DNA from: Marispirochaeta aestuarii
GTDB lineage: Bacteria > Spirochaetota > Spirochaetia > JC444 > Marispirochaetaceae
Reading direction: 5' to 3'
Length of the DNA stretch: 64,000 bases
NCBI RefSeq assembly: GCF_002087085.1
Contig: NZ_MWQY01000002.1
Span: forward strand, 186,001 to 250,000
The notes below the pieces were generated by a model. The model worked only from the letters and a program-made list of their open reading frames with translations. It was not told where the DNA came from and ran no database searches. Shown piece after piece: positions 63,705 through 64,000 of the stretch. Made by a program: the position numbers and the translations under genes. Numbering within the stretch: position 1 is the first letter of the stretch; each line of letters begins with the position of its first letter.

Positions 63705-64000
63705 ATGAAACAGACAATTTCCTGTGAGTGGAAGGGAGAGATGGCCTTTGAAAGCAGATTGGGAAATCACACGGTCCGTATGGACGCCGATGCCGAATCG
63801 GGAGGCAGCGACAGCGGGGTACGTCCCAAACCGCTTCTCCTGACAGCCCTGGCAGGCTGTTCCGGTATGGATGTGGCCGCCATGCTGTCGAAGATGAGAC
63901 AGCCTTTAAGCTTCTTTAACATGCAAGTCGATGCTGAGACCAGTGAAGAACATCCCAAAACCTATACCCGTATTGAGCTGGTCTATCAATTCAAAAAATC
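63705..64000 (+). CDS. OsmC-family protein (partial)
   Basis: The first 98 residues of an OsmC/Ohr-type peroxide-related protein, cut by the right edge. Start ATG at 63705 has AAGGAGCGCGCTG in front. The LLTALAGCSGMDVAAML segment contains the first catalytic Cys of the fold; the second Cys would lie beyond the window. OsmC proteins reduce organic hydroperoxides; the group here is closest to YhfA/OsmC-like, but the partial length limits this. Confidence 0.85.
   Translation, partial: MKQTISCEWKGEMAFESRLGNHTVRMDADAESGGSDSGVRPKPLLLTALAGCSGMDVAAMLSKMRQPLSFFNMQVDAETSEEHPKTYTRIELVYQFKK

Overview
The window looks like chromosomal DNA of a free-living spirochaete. It is moderately GC-rich and tightly packed, and the signs are a Bat (MoxR/VWA) cluster, a RodZ-LolA-type envelope operon, an archaeal-type UMP kinase, many TPR envelope proteins and an HPr with Asn at position 46. 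This assignment is inferred from gene content; there is no rRNA here.

Layout. 1-5302 (minus): TPR/zinc-ribbon protein, LolA-like protein, RodZ-like protein and RimO (cut by the left edge). 5390-7529: UMP kinase, a PflA-like radical SAM enzyme and a small HMA-domain protein. 7714-10473: an exported-protein gene split by a group II intron (8014-9912) inserted antisense to it; removing the intron restores the reading frame exactly. 10524-10890: tRNA-Leu(CAA), then a large cruciform and copies of the tRNA 3' end. 10891-16116 (minus): seven close-set signalling genes (OmpA, K+ channel, cNMP-binding protein, two Hpt proteins, HPr, TPR). 16189-21381: a DEAD-box-like protein with all ATPase motifs eroded, an unknown membrane protein, a metallo-beta-lactamase-fold hydrolase, a DksA-like protein, infA and an Smr protein. 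21378-28694 (minus): the Bat locus, including a BatD-BatE-like fusion. 28732-38149: ArgJ, nitroreductase, PHP phosphatase, HD proteins, phosphoesterase, HAD phosphatase, 2-hydroxyacid dehydrogenase, NHL protein and RNase PH.

38221-41321: a lipoprotein, tRNA-Arg(CCT) with terminator, then 3.8 copies of a 136-bp tandem repeat made of nested hairpins and pieces of the tRNA T-arm, then a TPR gene frameshifted at a run of eight G. 41336-52487 (minus): a three-gene operon with 4-bp overlaps for an outer-membrane-barrel-like protein, an FN3-repeat protein and a 2452-residue exported protein, behind a good sigma-70-type promoter. This is the best candidate for an undescribed envelope system.

52648-64000: a PAS-GGDEF protein, an NrpR-like repressor next to NADP-type glutamate dehydrogenase (a plausible nitrogen-control pair), a protein joining a P-loop-less KaiC-like domain to the ATP-grasp part of PEP synthase, phosphofructokinase, two overlapping deacetylases (NodB type and FHA/TM/PIG-L type), a small exported protein and the start of an OsmC-family gene.

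Most strong hits are housekeeping. The unusual material is the tRNA-linked repeats, the intron insertion, the poly-G frameshift, the two enzyme-like proteins with eroded nucleotide sites, the NrpR-gdhA pair and the giant envelope operon. Apparent promoters at infA, both tRNAs and the gene facing tRNA-Arg share an 18-bp spacer.
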